A DNA stretch of 64,000 bases from Peptococcaceae bacterium BICA1-7. Lineage in GTDB: Bacteria > Bacillota > Desulfotomaculia > Desulfotomaculales > Desulfocucumaceae. Shown here in pieces: positions 53,023-61,641 of the stretch. The DNA is taken from positions 248,001 through 312,000 of the forward strand of contig JUEB01000011.1 of NCBI GenBank assembly GCA_000802095.1, written 5' to 3'. Made by a program: the position numbers and the translations under genes. Under the pieces are notes generated by a model. The model was not told the origin of the DNA. It was given only the letters and a program-made list of their open reading frames with translations, and ran no database searches. Position 1 is the stretch's first letter; the number at the start of each line of letters is the position of its first letter.

Positions 53023-53084
53023 CTTCAGCAGGTGTGTCCCCTTTCCTTGTGGAGGAATGCATCATCTTCAGCAGGTGTGTCCCC
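53023..53084. repeat. two 19-bp direct repeats (CTTCAGCAGGTGTGTCCCC)
   Basis: The copies start at 53023 and 53066, 43 bases apart, identical over 19 bases, and each is followed by a pyrimidine stretch with TTCC. Confidence 0.85.
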
Positions 53085-53093
53085 ATTCCTTAT

Positions 53094-53118
53094 TAAAAAA
53101 ACCGCAGTCCTGCTGCGG
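53094..53118 (-). terminator. intrinsic terminator of the zinc-ribbon gene
   Basis: On the minus strand CCGCAG-CAGGA-CTGCGG followed by seven T. Confidence 0.88.
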
Positions 53119-53130
53119 CTTTCTAAACTG

Positions 53131-53535
53131 TTAGTCAGTTTCCGTTGTCATACTTTTACCGCAATAAGGGCAAAATTTCCCTCCGGAGGGGAGTTCCATA
53201 TTGCAATCCTGGCACGTAAGTGTCTTTGGCTGCATCTTCTCAATCTGTTTTTCCAGTGCATTCATTTCTTCTTCCAGCCTGGCGGTACTCTGGCACAGGC
53301 GGTCGATTTCCTCGTCCATGTCGGCAGCACCTTTAAATTTCTGGTATACTACCGCCCCCAGGCCGGACAGATTGTTCTCCAGTTCCTTTTCCAGCTTGTT
53401 CAACTCAAATTTTAGTTTTGTCACCTCCAGGATTTCGCCCGATTTGCGTGATACCTCCTTGGCCATATCACCCAACTCCCTGGCCTTACCCTGCAGCCCC
53501 TTGGCCTTTTCTCCCACCTTTTGGAAAAAATCCAT
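53131..53535 (-). CDS. coiled-coil protein with C-terminal zinc ribbon
   Basis: A 134-residue protein: a long helical/coiled-coil region (about residues 20-105, many Glu/Lys/Leu) and a C-terminal zinc ribbon CQDCNMELPSGGKFCPYCG (about 109-127). It has no signal peptide or membrane segment. ATG at 53535 follows GGGAGG better than one at 53565. Function unknown; the ribbon suggests binding of a metal or protein partner. Confidence 0.7.
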   Translation of the reverse strand: MDFFQKVGEKAKGLQGKARELGDMAKEVSRKSGEILEVTKLKFELNKLEKELENNLSGLGAVVYQKFKGAADMDEEIDRLCQSTARLEEEMNALEKQIEKMQPKTLTCQDCNMELPSGGKFCPYCGKSMTTETD

Positions 53536-53634
53536 TTTAAAAACCACCTCCCGGTACTTATCCATTTTTTATGGCGGCCGGCCTCCATTTGCCGGAAATA
53601 TTTTAAAGGTAAAAAACTTAGCAGCAAAGAATAA

Positions 53635-53928
53635 TTATACAGTCAGTCCTTCAATCTTTGCCCTGCCCGACGTAGATACTATAACCGGGAAAAAGGACAC
53701 GAAGCCAGGGCGCAGATAAAATTTGGGGATTATGTGGCCTGTGCTCAGCCAGCCCAGTCTGATAAGAGAATTTAAAAGCTCAATGGCCCCTTCTTCATCC
53801 AGTCCCAGTTTTTCCATGATCCTGGGCATTGCCTGATCAGGAAGACAGTTGGAAAGCTGCACTGCATAAATCTGGCAAAGGCTTTTTTTCAGCCTTTCTT
53901 CATCGAAGTCAACAATTTTAACACTCAT
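53635..53928 (-). CDS. small protein of unknown function
   Basis: A 97-residue protein starting MSVKIVDFDEERLKKSLCQI; predicted helical first half, then IRLGWLSTGHIIPKFYLRPGFVSFFPVIV. No family recognised. ATG at 53928 has GAGGTG upstream. It lies 100 bases before (upstream of) the zinc-ribbon gene on the same strand, so they may be one transcript. Confidence 0.55.
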   Translation of the reverse strand: MSVKIVDFDEERLKKSLCQIYAVQLSNCLPDQAMPRIMEKLGLDEEGAIELLNSLIRLGWLSTGHIIPKFYLRPGFVSFFPVIVSTSGRAKIEGLTV

Positions 53929-54056
53929 AAAAAGCACCTCGTCTGCTATTTCTATCTTACCACCATTTTACCCAATTTTTTATAGTAATTTAAGGTTAAG
54001 AGATAAACATTTTACCACGGCCCGGTACAATACTATATTGGAGAAGGTGATTTAAG

Positions 54057-54884
54057 ATGCTGGCCCTGCGCCACTGCCACTGGCATACATCGGTACAGGT
54101 TTCCGGACCTGAAAGCATTATCGGCGTCACCACTTGTGTTTCTACCGGAAAGGAGTGCTCAGCATCCCTTTTGGTAAACAAAAAATCCTTTTCTATTGAA
54201 AAAGCCCGCTGGGAAATATACCGCGGCCCTGACGGACCGGTAAGCATGGATATAGAGGGCCTCAAAGGGGTGGAGGCATATATGGGGTCCGGGGCCGCCC
54301 TGCGCAGCGCCCTGTCAGGCTGCAGCGCGGCTGAGGCACTACCCCTTATGACTGAGACGGTAAGGGGCATAATACAGGCAGAAACCTTTTTGTTCAGGGA
54401 AAGAGGCTTTAAAGACAGCCAGAGCTATGATGAGTACTGGAACTCCATGTATGCCGGCAGCTGCAGATATTACAGCAACCTGGACAGGGTCACCACCCGC
54501 TGGGAAGATTACATAGCGGGCCAGGAAAGATTCGGATCCCTGTACAACAAATTTAAGACAGTTTCTGTGTCCAGAGACGGGGGAGCCCTGCATGCAGCGG
54601 CCTCTATGTCTGACTCCTTCCACGAGGTGGGCATAGACGCCCGACTGGATTTAAAAACAGGAGTCCTTACCGAGGCGCGCTGCCGCCTTCTCAGGGGACC
54701 GGATCAAGTCTGCTGCGAAGCCGCGGAATTTTCCTCAAACCTGCTGGGTAAATGTATTGCCAGCCTTTCCAAAAAGGAGATGGCGGCAGCCCTGGCGGGA
54801 GGCAGCGGATGTGTCCACATAATCGACACATGGAACGACCTGGCCCTTGTTTTAGGAGAAATATTAAGGGAAACTGACTTTTAG
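54057..54884 (+). CDS. DUF2889-like protein
   Basis: A 275-residue protein. The last half (EVGIDARLDLKTGVLTEARCRLLRGPDQVC, then LLGKCIASLSKKEMAAALAGGSGCVHIIDTW) is like DUF2889 proteins, with Cys residues and a GSGC-H end motif. The N-terminus has many His and Cys (ALRHCHWH). Function unknown. GGAGAAGG precedes the ATG. It is divergent from the zinc-ribbon pair. Confidence 0.6.
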   Translation: MLALRHCHWHTSVQVSGPESIIGVTTCVSTGKECSASLLVNKKSFSIEKARWEIYRGPDGPVSMDIEGLKGVEAYMGSGAALRSALSGCSAAEALPLMTETVRGIIQAETFLFRERGFKDSQSYDEYWNSMYAGSCRYYSNLDRVTTRWEDYIAGQERFGSLYNKFKTVSVSRDGGALHAAASMSDSFHEVGIDARLDLKTGVLTEARCRLLRGPDQVCCEAAEFSSNLLGKCIASLSKKEMAAALAGGSGCVHIIDTWNDLALVLGEILRETDF

Positions 54885-55011
54885 TTGCAGCTACTATTAC
54901 TTCAATATGTTTTGAATATTTAAAACTTTACCACTTGATGCAGCACTATTGTAAAAGTAACCCAGTACCCATATAATAGGGTTAATTAACCCAAGGTAAA
55001 CATTAATTGAG

Positions 55012-55653
55012 ATGGTGATAAATTTGCACACCAACAGTTTTAATTTTGATACTCCGAAAGGACTGGCCCATATAGAGGGACCTGTCAGCGGGGAATATAT
55101 TGAGTCTCTTGTAATGAACCAGAGCCTCAGAAACTTCAGACCTCCGGACAAACAAAAGGAAGCTCTGGTCAGAATCACCGGCATGACTGACGCTATGGTC
55201 TATATAGCCCGGCATGAAAGTGAGCTTATAGGCTATGTCACCTTTCACAAGGCTGATGAGTACACCCGCTGGAGCAGGCATCCCAGGATCCTGGAGATGG
55301 GCGGCATAGAAATAAGCCCCGACTGGAGAAAGTGCGGCATCGGTGACAATCTAATGAGGGTGGCCTATGCAGACAAAAGCCTTGATAACTTTATAGTAAT
55401 TACCATGGAGTACTGCTGGCACTGGGATTTGAGAAACTCAAGCCTGGACGTCTGGGCATACCAGAAGATGCTCACCAAGCTCTTCGCCAGGGTAGGCCTA
55501 ATAAAAATATCCACCGATGACCCGGACATATTAGAGCACCCGGCAAATGTACTGATGGCCAAGATAGGCAGTAATGTTACCAGGGAAGACCGGCTTAGAT
55601 TCGAGGCCATGAAGTTTCTGGGCAAGCTTGGATCATCAGTGGAACTGATGTAA
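55012..55653 (+). CDS. AcuA-like GNAT acetyltransferase
   Basis: A 213-residue GNAT-fold enzyme like AcuA of acetoin/acetyl-CoA synthetase control. YIARHESELIGYVTFHKADEYTRWSRHPRILEMGGIEISPDWRKCGIGDNLMR (about 64-116) holds the acetyl-CoA-binding loop (WRKCGIGDNLM). AcuA acetylates acetyl-CoA synthetase; the target here is unknown. ATG at 55012 is given; TTG at 55024 with GGTGAT upstream is an equally good start. Confidence 0.75.
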   Translation: MVINLHTNSFNFDTPKGLAHIEGPVSGEYIESLVMNQSLRNFRPPDKQKEALVRITGMTDAMVYIARHESELIGYVTFHKADEYTRWSRHPRILEMGGIEISPDWRKCGIGDNLMRVAYADKSLDNFIVITMEYCWHWDLRNSSLDVWAYQKMLTKLFARVGLIKISTDDPDILEHPANVLMAKIGSNVTREDRLRFEAMKFLGKLGSSVELM

Positions 55654-55674
55654 AAAGGCTTATGGGTATTACTC

Positions 55675-55826
55675 CCGGTCGGAATACAGAATTCAGAAGT
55701 CAGAATTCAGAATATTAAAGTCTTCCCGGCAGACAAGTATTTAAAAAGCCCGCAGCGCTGCGGGCTTTTTGTTATTGTAAGAAATGCCTTCACCATTCTG
55801 AATTCTGGGTTCTGTATTCCTCCGCC
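55675..55826. repeat. inverted heptamer-repeat blocks around a bidirectional terminator
   Basis: CGGTCGGAATACAGAATTC, then AGAAGTCAGAATTCAG (55675-55713), face CATTCTGAATTCTG, then GGTTCTGTATTCC (55793-55820). A terminator lies in the middle. Confidence 0.75.
55743..55770. terminator. bidirectional terminator between convergent genes
   Basis: AAAAAGCCCGCAGC and GCTGCGGGCTTTTT form a perfect 14-bp palindrome, with T tracts on both strands. It ends the AcuA-like gene (plus) and the following minus-strand gene. Confidence 0.92.
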
Positions 55827-55843
55827 TTCAAGGCATTTTATTG

Positions 55844-56410
55844 TCAATTTATGGCCTTTACTCTTTCTTTCAGCTCGGCAAGCCCTGTTTCAAACCTTTC
55901 GTTCAGCTGTCTCAGCACATTGGACCACTCTTCCCTGAACTCCATTATTTCCTGATCCCTGCCCCGGGTGGGCCTGCCCCTGTTCATCTGGCTGCGATTT
56001 TCAAAATCCTGCTTAAATCTGTCTCTGGTCTGCTCTAAAGACTGACGATAGTAATTTAAAAGCTGATCCATTTCCCCAAGAATATCAGAGGCCTGCTTTT
56101 TATCTTTCTTAATGGCTATAATCCCTTCCATGGCTCTTCTGTTCAGGTCATCCGCAGACTCATCCGCAGAAAGGGCCAGGTTCAGCAAAAGCACCTCCTG
56201 GCAGCCCTCAATAACATATGTCCTGGATTCGCTGGAAACATCGTCCAGGGCTCCTTTTATATCGTAGCCCGCATTATTGATATAAGCTGCAGCAATGGCC
56301 CTTCCTCTGGGCATCTGCTCCATCCGTTCAATCTCATCCAGGGGTATTTCCCTGAAAGTGGCCGCTCTTTCCAGCGCCTTTTCCAGTGCTGTTTTTATCT
56401 TTCCTTCCAT
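55844..56410 (-). CDS. coiled-coil protein of unknown function
   Basis: A 188-residue helical protein (MEGKIKTALEKALERAATFR at the start), with a basic patch NRGRPTRGRDQ near 142-152 and a terminal coil NVLRQLNERFETGLAELKERVKAI. No signal peptide; no family recognised. It is the first gene before a shared terminator with the AcuA-like gene and follows a 300-base spacer. Confidence 0.55.
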   Translation of the reverse strand: MEGKIKTALEKALERAATFREIPLDEIERMEQMPRGRAIAAAYINNAGYDIKGALDDVSSESRTYVIEGCQEVLLLNLALSADESADDLNRRAMEGIIAIKKDKKQASDILGEMDQLLNYYRQSLEQTRDRFKQDFENRSQMNRGRPTRGRDQEIMEFREEWSNVLRQLNERFETGLAELKERVKAIN

Positions 56411-56709
56411 ATCAATCTCCTTCCATATATCAGGAATATACCAGGGCTTGACCGCCAGCTCCCGCCGGACGGGAATATGTATAGGCCCGTGATCAGCATT
56501 TCCTATAATAGTATACTATAATTGTACAATTAATCCCTTTAAAGCAATAAATATTCTGCTCTCCCGACAGCAGCACTGCCGTCTATCTTAAAAGAAGCCT
56601 GCAAAAATAAGAAGGTTTTTAAAGAAAAAATATAGAAATATAGATCCGTTAGCAAATAATATTTGTGGGCCGAGGGATAATCGGCCTCTATCATTGATGG
56701 AGGATAGCT
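56411..56709 (+). other. spacer with an AT-rich palindrome upstream of the SLH gene
   Basis: No gene is seen. ATAGTATACTAT (56509-56520) is a 12-bp palindrome next to two TATAAT-like boxes (56505, 56518); AATTGTACAATT follows at 56521. CCCGCCGGACGGG is a small hairpin near 56462. These may form a promoter and operator for the SLH-protein gene. Confidence 0.4.
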
Positions 56710-57855
56710 ATGAGTAAAAGAATTATGCAGGCCATGGCTCTTGTTATGATGCTGCTTTTTACGGCGCCGGCCCTTGCCGATGATATAAAAAAGGAATTTA
56801 CTGATCTCCCCGATGACCACTGGGCAGCCGGCATGATCTACAATCTGGTAGGAAGGCACTGGCTCACCGGGTACCCTGACAATACTATCCGCCCTGATCA
56901 AAAAGTTACCAGGGCTGAGCTGGCCGCCATGATAGCCAAGGCAGCGGGGATAAATGAACCCGCTCCGCAGAATCCCTCTTTAGCCGATGTTCCCGGGGAT
57001 AAATGGTATTTCACACCGGTGGAGGCTTCAAAGGCATTCTTTTCAAAAGACTCTTCCCTTTCAGCGGGGAATTTTCGCCCGGAGGATACCGCCACCAGGC
57101 AGGAGGCCATCTCGGCCATAGCCATGGCCAGCAGCCTCCCTGATTCAGACACCGGGCAGCTGGAAAAATACAGCGATTACCAGAGTATATTGCCGGAATA
57201 CAGGGGCATCATTTCCTCTGCAATCAATAAGGGAATTGTCAAAGGATATCCTGATGGGACTTTCAGCCCCGACGGCCAGCTGACCAGGGCCGAGGCAGCA
57301 GTTATGATCGATAACGCCTTCCTGGAAGAGGAGGTCCCCGCACCGGAACAGGACATTGAAAGAATACTAAATGCCATTCCGCTAAAGGCCTTTTCCAAAA
57401 CTCCGGAAGAATTTAAACCAATTCTGGATAAACTGGAAGAACTTAATAGCTTTGATTTAGTAAACCTTGAACTCTATATAGATGAGATCGCCCCCTCAGG
57501 TGATGAGAATAGTAAATCAATTGTTGTTTTCGCCAGGGTGGATCCGTTTAAATATGCCACTTTCTCAGATGGCATCTTCAAAGCCAATTCGGACAGGGTA
57601 AAGAACCACGCTGAGAAAATAGCGGCTGAGGCCTCCAGTGCGCTCCCCGGGAGAAAAGTTGCCGGGGTTATAGGCTATACCAACCTTAGTTTTAATGCTC
57701 AGGCGCCAAGTATATTCGACAGAGATGGCAATAAATACACCTTCTACTCCCAGGAAGAGGAAGGCTACAGGGTTAAGAGATTTTACGCCGCTTCATCAGC
57801 CCTTGACGGAAATGTTTTGGAAAGCTGGGTGGAAAAGGTGGACGGTAAGGAGTAA
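56710..57855 (+). CDS. S-layer homology (SLH) domain protein
   Basis: A 381-residue exported protein. A signal peptide (MSKRIMQAMALVMMLLFTAPALA) is followed by three SLH domains: about 30-80 (DHWAAGMIYNLVGRHWLTGYPDNTIRPDQKVTRAE), 87-140 and 155-205 (GIVKGYPDGTFSPDGQLTRAEAAVMI). The rest (about 215-381) is a beta-rich region of unknown fold. SLH domains anchor proteins to pyruvylated secondary cell-wall polymer. ATG with GATGGAGGA upstream. Confidence 0.92.
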   Translation: MSKRIMQAMALVMMLLFTAPALADDIKKEFTDLPDDHWAAGMIYNLVGRHWLTGYPDNTIRPDQKVTRAELAAMIAKAAGINEPAPQNPSLADVPGDKWYFTPVEASKAFFSKDSSLSAGNFRPEDTATRQEAISAIAMASSLPDSDTGQLEKYSDYQSILPEYRGIISSAINKGIVKGYPDGTFSPDGQLTRAEAAVMIDNAFLEEEVPAPEQDIERILNAIPLKAFSKTPEEFKPILDKLEELNSFDLVNLELYIDEIAPSGDENSKSIVVFARVDPFKYATFSDGIFKANSDRVKNHAEKIAAEASSALPGRKVAGVIGYTNLSFNAQAPSIFDRDGNKYTFYSQEEEGYRVKRFYAASSALDGNVLESWVEKVDGKE

Positions 57856-57887
57856 TGTTTTCAATAAGCTTTAAGGAAGGCTTACCC

Positions 57888-57930
57888 AAATTCTGAATTC
57901 TGTATTCTGACTCCTGTCTCCCGACCGGAA
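57888..57930. repeat. heptamer repeat block
   Basis: ATTCTGAATTCTG, TATTCTGACTCCTGTCTC, CCGACCGG; nearly identical to 48126-48171. Confidence 0.7.
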
Positions 57931-58422
57931 TTAACCATCCATTGAGGTCTTTTTAAGTTCTTCCCTGAAATTATACTCGGAATATACCTTAATCCCGGCC
58001 CTCCGGAGAATGGCCGCTGTCACACCGCTGCCGGCTATTTTCCTGCCGCTGAAGGTACCGTCGTAGACAAGGCTGCTGCCGCAGGAGGGGCTTCTTTCCT
58101 TCAGTATGGCTATTTTTATATTGTGATCCTCGGCAATTTTAAGCGTCTCTACTGCTCCCCTAATAAACATCTCAGTACAGTCAACTCCTGAGGGCGTCAT
58201 AACTCTGGCCTTCCCGTCAAGTACCCGGTGGCCGTCCCCGCCCAAAGTCTCATTGGGCTCCCTGGGCACTGTGCCGCCCCCCAAAATTTCGGGGCACACC
58301 GTTATGGCCCGGCCTTCCTCAACCATTTTAATAATCTCGGGAACATTGTTGTACGTGCCGTTGTACTTGCACAAAACCCCGGCCAGACAGCCGCTGACCA
58401 GTATAAGACCCTTATCATTCAT
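57931..58422 (-). CDS. DUF523 family protein
   Basis: A 163-residue protein of the DUF523 type: LVSGCLAGVLCKYNGTYN (about 8-25), CPEILGGGTVPREPNE (about 42-57) and ILKERSPSCGSSLVYDGTF (about 104-122), with the three conserved Cys positions. No biochemical role is established; Cys spacing suggests metal or Fe-S binding. Confidence 0.88.
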   Translation of the reverse strand: MNDKGLILVSGCLAGVLCKYNGTYNNVPEIIKMVEEGRAITVCPEILGGGTVPREPNETLGGDGHRVLDGKARVMTPSGVDCTEMFIRGAVETLKIAEDHNIKIAILKERSPSCGSSLVYDGTFSGRKIAGSGVTAAILRRAGIKVYSEYNFREELKKTSMDG

Positions 58423-58564
58423 AGCTCTCTACCCTCGATTTATTTTCTGCGCTTTCCGGTTAAACCTCAATTAATATACTAAATAATAATTCTTTATGAT
58501 TTAGCTGTCAACGCATGCAGTTTTCTATCTGTCTGCATCATGGATATCGCAACCTGCTATGTCA

Positions 58565-59539
58565 TTAAAATTTTTTCCCAGGCTTATTCCCGGCACTGCA
58601 GCTGTGTTGACCTACCATAAAGCCCCGGCTTGCATACTTCTCAAAATTAACCATAAGTATGGCCAGTAATGTGATCAAACCTCCTACCATTTGTATTGGA
58701 AGGACATTTTCGCTTAAGAATAAATGCCCGCTGACAACACCTATTACAGGCACCAGGTTTAAATAAACAGTGGTTATAGTAACATCAAGTTTTTTTAGGG
58801 CATGCATATATAATAGATAGCAAACAACAGAACAGAGAACAGAAAGAAAAAGAATATGACACAATACTGTTAAAGAAAACAGCCTCCATTCTGCATGTTC
58901 AAAAAAAGACAGGGGAATGAGACACAGGGTACCCATCATCATTTGGTAAGCTGTTAAGGCCAGTCCTGAATACTTATTATGGAAAGATTTATTGATCAGC
59001 GTATATAAAGACCAGGAAAACATGGCCAAAACCATAAAAATATTACCTCTGAAAGTTGCTGAGGTAAAATCAACCTCCCCGTTGGCAGTGGCCGCAAGAT
59101 ATGTCCCCAGTATAGCTATTCCAATACCCAACAGCTGAATGGCAGAAACTTTTGTGCGAAAAAATATTTTATCCATGGCTATGGCCAGAATAGGAATAAT
59201 GGTTACTATAAGAGAGGCATTGGATGCGGTTGTCAGTTTAACACCGGTGTTTTCAAAAAAGAAATACAGTGTTACGCCCAGACATCCCGCAAAAAGCATC
59301 CTTGGCACATCTTTCTTCTGGAGCTTAGCCGAAGGTTCAAATTTTCTTATGATCACCCAAAGAATGGCAGAAGCTACAGAAAACCTGACTAGTGCCATGG
59401 TAATGGGTGGAACTTCATTTACAGCTATCTTTATACTGACAAAGGAAACCCCCCATAGCGCAACCGTAATAATCATGGCTATGTTGGCCAGTAGCTGTTC
59501 CCGTGTAAACGCATTAACCCCTGTCTGATCCGTCAGCAT
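58565..59539 (-). CDS. EamA/DMT-family transporter
   Basis: A 324-residue membrane protein with ten predicted transmembrane helices in two EamA halves (about 14-150 and 165-300). RhaT/YdcZ-type carriers export amino acids or small metabolites. AGGAGGG precedes the ATG. It lies just downstream of an AraC regulator (both minus strand, regulator upstream with 120 bases and a terminator between), so a link between them is plausible. Confidence 0.88.
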   Translation of the reverse strand: MLTDQTGVNAFTREQLLANIAMIITVALWGVSFVSIKIAVNEVPPITMALVRFSVASAILWVIIRKFEPSAKLQKKDVPRMLFAGCLGVTLYFFFENTGVKLTTASNASLIVTIIPILAIAMDKIFFRTKVSAIQLLGIGIAILGTYLAATANGEVDFTSATFRGNIFMVLAMFSWSLYTLINKSFHNKYSGLALTAYQMMMGTLCLIPLSFFEHAEWRLFSLTVLCHILFLSVLCSVVCYLLYMHALKKLDVTITTVYLNLVPVIGVVSGHLFLSENVLPIQMVGGLITLLAILMVNFEKYASRGFMVGQHSCSAGNKPGKKF

Positions 59540-59612
59540 GACACCCTCCTGCTTTTTTAGATATAATAATTTTTTTAAGCAAAGGGTGTATTGTATAAAA
59601 TTGATGTAGCAT

Positions 59613-59635
59613 AAAAAAGCCGCCCTGCGGGCGAC
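59613..59635 (-). terminator. intrinsic terminator of the AraC gene
   Basis: On the minus strand GTCGCCC-GCA-GGGCGGC followed by six T. Confidence 0.82.
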
Positions 59636-59665
59636 TAGATGTCAGCTGATAGCTTTTTAAACTAG

Positions 59666-60496
59666 CTATAATAATTTCTGGTAATGGTCCGGCGTTGTGC
59701 CCACATAGCCTTTGAACACCTTGATAAAGTGGCTCTGGTCAAAAAAACCTGCTTCCAGGGCTATATCCACCGTCCGTCTGTTTTTGCGGAGCTCCCTCTT
59801 GGCATGGTTTATCCTCAGCAAGGTCTGATAGGCATGCGGGGGGACATTATAGGAGGCATTAAACAGCCGGACAATATAAAATTTATTAAGACCTGACAAC
59901 ATTTCCAGCTGGTCAAGGGTCACTTTTTCGTTAAAATGGCTGTGCAGGTAGTCACGGATGAGCTTCAGCCCGGGCCGTTCCTTAGCCGGATTTTCTTTCT
60001 TCCTTAAGGTTTTTACTCCACCAAGCAGCCTCAAAAAAACGCACATGATGCTTGTTTCCTTTTCCAGTGGGCTGATATCACTTTTCAAGTCATCAATAAG
60101 CCTGGCCATCATAAATCTGTCTCTGCCGCCGTCCATTTTTTCCACGATGGGAAACTCAACCTTATGTATCCCCTCGCCCTCCAGTAAAGCCTGCACCCAT
60201 TGGGAGTGCACAAAAAGCATTTTATAGATCCAGTTAGCAGCTTCCTGGGGATTACAGGCATGAAGCGTATTGGGCGGAATGAAAACAATATTTCCTGAAA
60301 AAACACCGGCCTTTTTTCCTTCATACCAAAAACTGCTTTCCCCTTGCTCCACTATCCCGAGCGAATACTCCTCATGTAAGTGCTTTTTGTAGGAAAGATC
60401 AGAAGTGTCGCATATTTTTAATTCAAAAAACGGCAGATCAGTATCACGATAAAAGTAAACACTTCCCAAAATACTTCCCCCTCTTCCATACTCCAA
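59666..60496 (-). CDS. AraC-family regulator with cupin sensor domain
   Basis: A 276-residue regulator. The N-terminal half (about 15-110) has a cupin pattern (HLHEEYSLGIVEQGESSFWY, then GNIVFIPPNTLHACNP); the C-terminal half (about 178-276) holds the two HTH motifs (KVTLDQLEMLSGLNKFYIVRLF; RTVDIALEAGFFDQSHFIKVFKGYVGTTPDHYQ). Related members often control the adjacent EamA exporter, activated by the exported compound. GTG/ATG choice is not certain; no strong Shine-Dalgarno. Confidence 0.88.
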   Translation of the reverse strand: MEYGRGGSILGSVYFYRDTDLPFFELKICDTSDLSYKKHLHEEYSLGIVEQGESSFWYEGKKAGVFSGNIVFIPPNTLHACNPQEAANWIYKMLFVHSQWVQALLEGEGIHKVEFPIVEKMDGGRDRFMMARLIDDLKSDISPLEKETSIMCVFLRLLGGVKTLRKKENPAKERPGLKLIRDYLHSHFNEKVTLDQLEMLSGLNKFYIVRLFNASYNVPPHAYQTLLRINHAKRELRKNRRTVDIALEAGFFDQSHFIKVFKGYVGTTPDHYQKLL

Positions 60497-60534
60497 AGCA
60501 CTATGCCAGAAAAAATCACCCTGTGATCACTAAA

Positions 60535-61131
60535 TTATCCTACTGCACCCGCCAGCTTTCTGTTTACACTATCCCAGTTCACTATGTTCCACCAGGCCTC
60601 CACCCAGGCTGCCCTTTTATTCTGGTACTTAAGATAATAGGCGTGCTCCCACAGGTCAAGGGCCAGCAGGGGCAAAACTCCCCACTGGGTAAGGTTCTGG
60701 TGTTTTTCAGCCGTCAGTGTTTCCAATTTTTTAAAGAATGGGTTCCAGCATAAAAGGGTCCAGCCTGATCCCTCAACGGCAACTGCAGCCGTGGAAAACT
60801 GCTTTTTAAAGGCCTCATAGCTGCCGAAGTCCTTTTTAATTCTCTCTGCCACAGCTCCTGTGGCCTCACCCCCGCCCCCGGGGGACATGCCTTCCCAGAA
60901 AAGGGTATGCAGTATGTGCCCGGACCCGTGAAAGGCCAGTTCCCTCTCCCAGTGCTTGATCAGGGCAAAATCTCCTTTTTCTCTGGCTTCGGCTATTTTG
61001 GCCTCGGCATTGTTCAGCCCGTCTACATACGCCTTATGGTGGGCATCGTGATGAATACGCAGGGTCTGCCCGTCATAATGGGGCTCCAGGGCATCGTAAT
61101 CATAGGGGAGTGGCGGAAGTACATGAGCCAT
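60535..61131 (-). CDS. Fe/Mn superoxide dismutase
   Basis: A 198-residue enzyme. HHDAHHKAYVDGLNNAE (about 28-44) and HGSGHILHTLFWEGM (about 69-83) hold metal-binding His, and LDLWEHAYYLKYQNKRAAWVEAWWNIVNW (about 158-186) holds the Asp and His ligands. The typical Asn before the second His (…N-H-x-x-H) is Gly-His-Ile-Leu-His here. Metal preference cannot be told. Removes superoxide, useful to an anaerobe under brief air exposure. AGGAGG precedes the ATG. Confidence 0.92.
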   Translation of the reverse strand: MAHVLPPLPYDYDALEPHYDGQTLRIHHDAHHKAYVDGLNNAEAKIAEAREKGDFALIKHWERELAFHGSGHILHTLFWEGMSPGGGGEATGAVAERIKKDFGSYEAFKKQFSTAAVAVEGSGWTLLCWNPFFKKLETLTAEKHQNLTQWGVLPLLALDLWEHAYYLKYQNKRAAWVEAWWNIVNWDSVNRKLAGAVG

Positions 61132-61221
61132 TCAATAACCTCCTAATTTTTTTCAGGTTAGTTTATATAATAATACGGCTAAACAGCTCTGCCGTAAACC
61201 GCCTGTTTTTTTAAAAGTCCT

Positions 61222-61253
61222 GGAAAAGAAACCCGGGGTTAGCTCCCGGGTTT
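61222..61253 (-). terminator. terminator of the CBM-like gene
   Basis: On the minus strand AAACCCGGG pairs with CCCGGGTTT (loop of seven bases), then CTTTTCC. Confidence 0.7.
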
Positions 61254-61259
61254 GCTCCT

Positions 61260-61562
61260 CTAGGTCCCTATCATCCAGTTGTAGCCGCTGTTGTTGTCCC
61301 AGTTGTTGGCCGAGTCCTTAAAGCAAAAGGTAGCTTTGTTTTCAGCCAGTCTAACAGTTTTTTCCCAGCCTCTTGGCGTTCTGTCCATCCTCTGGGTGGT
61401 CACATTCTGCCAATGGGTGGGATCGCCAAATCCACAGTGCAGGTACACCTGATCGGCGCCGGATTTGGCCAGAAGCCCGGTGTACAGCACGGTTGCCTCA
61501 TTTCCGTAAGCAGCCTGCTTTACCTCCACACCACGGGTACTGTCACTCCATCCCTGTACCAA
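61260..61562 (-). CDS. carbohydrate-binding module-like protein
   Basis: A 100-residue single-domain protein: GVEVKQAAYGNEATVLYTGLLAKSGADQVYLHCGFGD, then WEKTVRLAENKATFCFKDSANNWDNNSGYNW. The ANNWDNNSGxNW end is typical of starch/CBM25- or CBM53-like domains. No signal peptide is present, so cytoplasmic glycogen or a cell-surface role with an unknown exporter remain open. TTG at 61562 has GGGAGG upstream; the upstream frame reads antisense to the cwlD end. Confidence 0.7.
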   Translation of the reverse strand: MVQGWSDSTRGVEVKQAAYGNEATVLYTGLLAKSGADQVYLHCGFGDPTHWQNVTTQRMDRTPRGWEKTVRLAENKATFCFKDSANNWDNNSGYNWMIGT

Positions 61563-61641
61563 GTATAAAACACCTCCCGGTATTTTTATTGGGTTCACAT
61601 GAATTATGATGCCACCGGGACTTTTTATTATTACATGGAAA

